Assembly: GCF_900155545.1 (NCBI RefSeq)
Contig: NZ_LT732526.1
Location: 2,844,656-2,908,655 of the forward strand
Origin: Clostridium sp. Marseille-P2415
GTDB taxonomy: Bacteria > Bacillota > Clostridia > Lachnospirales > Lachnospiraceae
DNA length: 64,000 bases
Direction of reading: 5' to 3'
Every line of letters begins with the position of its first letter. The first letter of the stretch is position 1. Below the pieces are notes generated by a model that ran no database searches, was not told the DNA's origin, and worked only from the letters and a program-made list of their open reading frames with translations. A program made the translations under genes and the position numbers. Below are positions 62,379 through 64,000 of this stretch, in pieces.

Positions 62379-62413
62379 AGTTTTCCTCCCCCTCTTAAGT
62401 ATTTAGAATTTAA

Positions 62414-62590
62414 ATGTATCCTTCAATCCAATTCACCTTCGTCGCCAGGAGATAAAAATCAGTCACTTTGTAACAAAACTCATCAGTCTCACACAAAACA
62501 AGGAATCCTTACGCAAAGCCTTCGTAAATGTAAAACTGCTTTTTGTTCTCTTCTGTCAGCTCCACATCATACCACTTGCCATAGGCTCGC
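62414..62590 (-). pseudogene. rmlC: dTDP-4-dehydrorhamnose 3,5-epimerase remnant
   Basis: Codons reading YGKWYDVELTEENKKQFYIY and then EGFA ... GFLVL, EFCYKVTDFY match RmlC, a cupin-like epimerase. It is joined directly to the rmlB fragment and has stops and a frameshift. A deletion removed the start of rmlC and the end of rmlB. Confidence 0.8.
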
Positions 62591-62831
62591 TACCATCACA
62601 GCAGTACCTTTAATATTGGTATTAAGAAACACTTCCGGATTTTAATTGAACAGTAACATGCGACTTTGCAGAAAAATTAATAATAATATCAGCAAGTTCT
62701 TCTTCAAACAGCCGATAAATTGCTTCGCGATCATAAATGCTAATTTTACAGTAACGAAAACTCGGATTTTTCAGTACCTCGTTCAATTTAGACAAATTGC
62801 CCGCATAAATCAAGTAGTCCACATAAAACAA
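62585..62831 (-). pseudogene. rmlB: dTDP-glucose 4,6-dehydratase remnant
   Basis: The readable part FYVDYLIYAGNLSKLNEVLK ... EELADIIINFSAKSHV is typical of RmlB just after its lost nucleotide-binding start. After a shift, NPEVFLNTNIKGTAVMVA continues the family sequence to the rmlC joint. Both ends are missing. With rmlC and the broken rhamnosyltransferase it shows loss of the rhamnose pathway here. Confidence 0.85.
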
Positions 62832-62959
62832 TATGATAATCTGAGTATTTATTCAAAGATTCGATACGATGAAATTAAAATGACCAGAAAACTCATAACG
62901 AATTATTTCACATGCTCTGTTATGATACACAGAACATGGGTTTAACTAGTGTCTGCTGA

Positions 62960-63866
62960 TTAAACCGTCTCCGGTTCAAAATCAGCAGGTTGATATGCTA
63001 TCAGCTCCCAAAGCCAAATCAGGGCAAAAAGTATTCGTGCCTGAATCTTGAAAAGATTCGTCACAAATACAGATAACGCAATTGATGTAAGTGTCGTATC
63101 ATACTGCTTGGTCTTGATCAATCCCAGTCCATAGCAGCGCTTGCTTAAACTGAAAAACCGCTCCACTTCAATTCGATCTGTGTTATCCTGATATTCCTGT
63201 TTTTTATCTTTGGCTGAAGGTTTTGTCAAACTTGGTCTTCCAAGTTTTGGTCCAGATAGCCGAATTCCATGGAGCTTGCAGAAACTGCGGTTTCCTCTGG
63301 TCCGATAAATCTGATCGGCAAGTACACGTTCTGGATAATGACCGGTGCGTTTCTTGAAGCGTTCTACTGCCTCAATCAGTACGGTGCGGCTCATCATTTC
63401 CACATCCACCTGTTGGAGGATTGGAATGGTCATCATCATCATTATCATCACTGGACTCCTTCTCTTTGAAGGCATTCAGCATATATTCGTTGGCTTCCAT
63501 GATAACGTCCATTTTCAGGCATTTACGGAATAAGACCAGCGTACTTGCATCCACCGGTGGTTCTTCCTGATATCCTGGAAGACCGATAAAATACTGATAA
63601 TACGGATTCTCCGTCAGCTGATCAACCAGTTCCCGATCAGAATACTGATACTTGGTCTGAATAATCAGAGAGCCAAGGGCAAGACGTAAAGGTTTTGCTA
63701 CGCGTCCATTCTTTCCCTTGAACAAACGGGAGTATTTCTTTTCAAATATCTCCCACGGAATAGAATCTGCCATTTTTATCCATCGATTCTCCGGATTCAT
63801 ATGGAGTCCCATTGGCTGATTGAAACTGAGAAAGTTGCTCTGTGTATTATCGGTGTATTTATACAT
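62960..63866 (-). pseudogene. IS5-like transposase with internal deletion
   Basis: The N-terminal frame (from 63866; NPENRWIKMADSIPWEIFEK, PLRLALGSLIIQTKYQYSDREL, DASTLVLFRKCL) is a DUF772-type domain. A second frame (to 62960) holds the C-terminal catalytic part (FKKRTGHYPERVLADQIYRTR, IEVERFFSLSKRCYGLGLIK). Roughly 200 codons between them, including the first catalytic Asp, are absent and the frames do not match. The element is dead unless another copy supplies transposase. End repeats were not found. Confidence 0.8.
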
Positions 63867-64000
63867 TAAATTATTTGCTCCTAAAATGGTACTTTTCTAT
63901 GAAAAACTGCACGAAAAAAGATTTGAATTCATCGTAAACCGTGCACTTATAGTATACCACTCTGGAGTGAGAAAGTCAGTAAAATCAATAGTTTCTGGCT

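Noticed and set aside
1-64000. CRISPR array, tRNA and rRNA genes
   Set aside because: I saw no regularly spaced repeats, no cloverleaf with a CCA-type end and no ribosomal RNA sequence; the short hairpins present do not fit.

Overview
The window looks like a chromosome segment of an anaerobic clostridial Firmicute, probably Lachnospiraceae (Clostridium cluster XIVa). The reasons are a SCIFF ranthipeptide pair inside a tgt-yajC-secDF cluster, a fused SecDF, near-consensus sigma-A promoters, strong GGAGG ribosome sites, frequent TTG starts and many MarR, LCP and HtrA type Gram-positive proteins. I identify no species. Almost all genes lie on the minus strand.

Layout. 1-6890: a MarR regulator with its own promoter and two operator-like palindromes; then a protein-export cluster read right to left as scfA (SCIFF peptide), scfB (radical SAM maturase), secDF, tgt, yajC, with a divergent small membrane protein. 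6891-7628: two giant imperfect inverted repeats (about 300 bp each) lying side by side between convergent genes. 7629-12556: a CNNM/CorC-type membrane protein, LspA, an unusual ClpX paralogue and an HtrA protease. 12742-25812: a compact polysaccharide operon (TPP enzyme, SDR, C-methyltransferase-like protein, zinc alcohol dehydrogenase, glycosyltransferases, priming phosphosugar transferase, LCP ligase) that could make and attach a wall polysaccharide containing a modified or branched sugar. 26221-28408: a cell-wall-repeat protein and two small coiled-coil proteins.

28958-42138 is an accessory region. It holds a truncated hydantoinase with its transporter, an HExxH metallopeptidase, a ribbon-helix-helix remnant, a complete four-gene Wadjet anti-plasmid system (jetABCD, type III-like: DUF2397/DUF2398/SMC/DUF2399), then remnants of a HigBA toxin-antitoxin pair and a DUF4143 ATPase, and an orphan DUF5710 zinc protein.

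42210-63866 is a second, more AT-rich capsule/exopolysaccharide locus of Wzx/Wzy type: priming transferase, Wzz-like copolymerase, flippase, pyruvyltransferase, acetyltransferase, polymerase, F420-hydrogenase-beta-like protein, WbsX, GT4, TagA/CpsF, manC and a phosphohexomutase. It is decaying at its edges and in places inside: manA, rmlB, rmlC and a DUF1972 rhamnosyltransferase are truncated, and three insertion sequences (IS1182-like, IS66, IS5-like) survive only as internally deleted remnants.

The main points of interest are the Wadjet operon and the gene remnants beside it, the paired giant hairpins, the SCIFF pair with a probable attenuator between precursor and maturase, and the predicted branched-sugar module. 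I found no CRISPR array, rRNA or tRNA.
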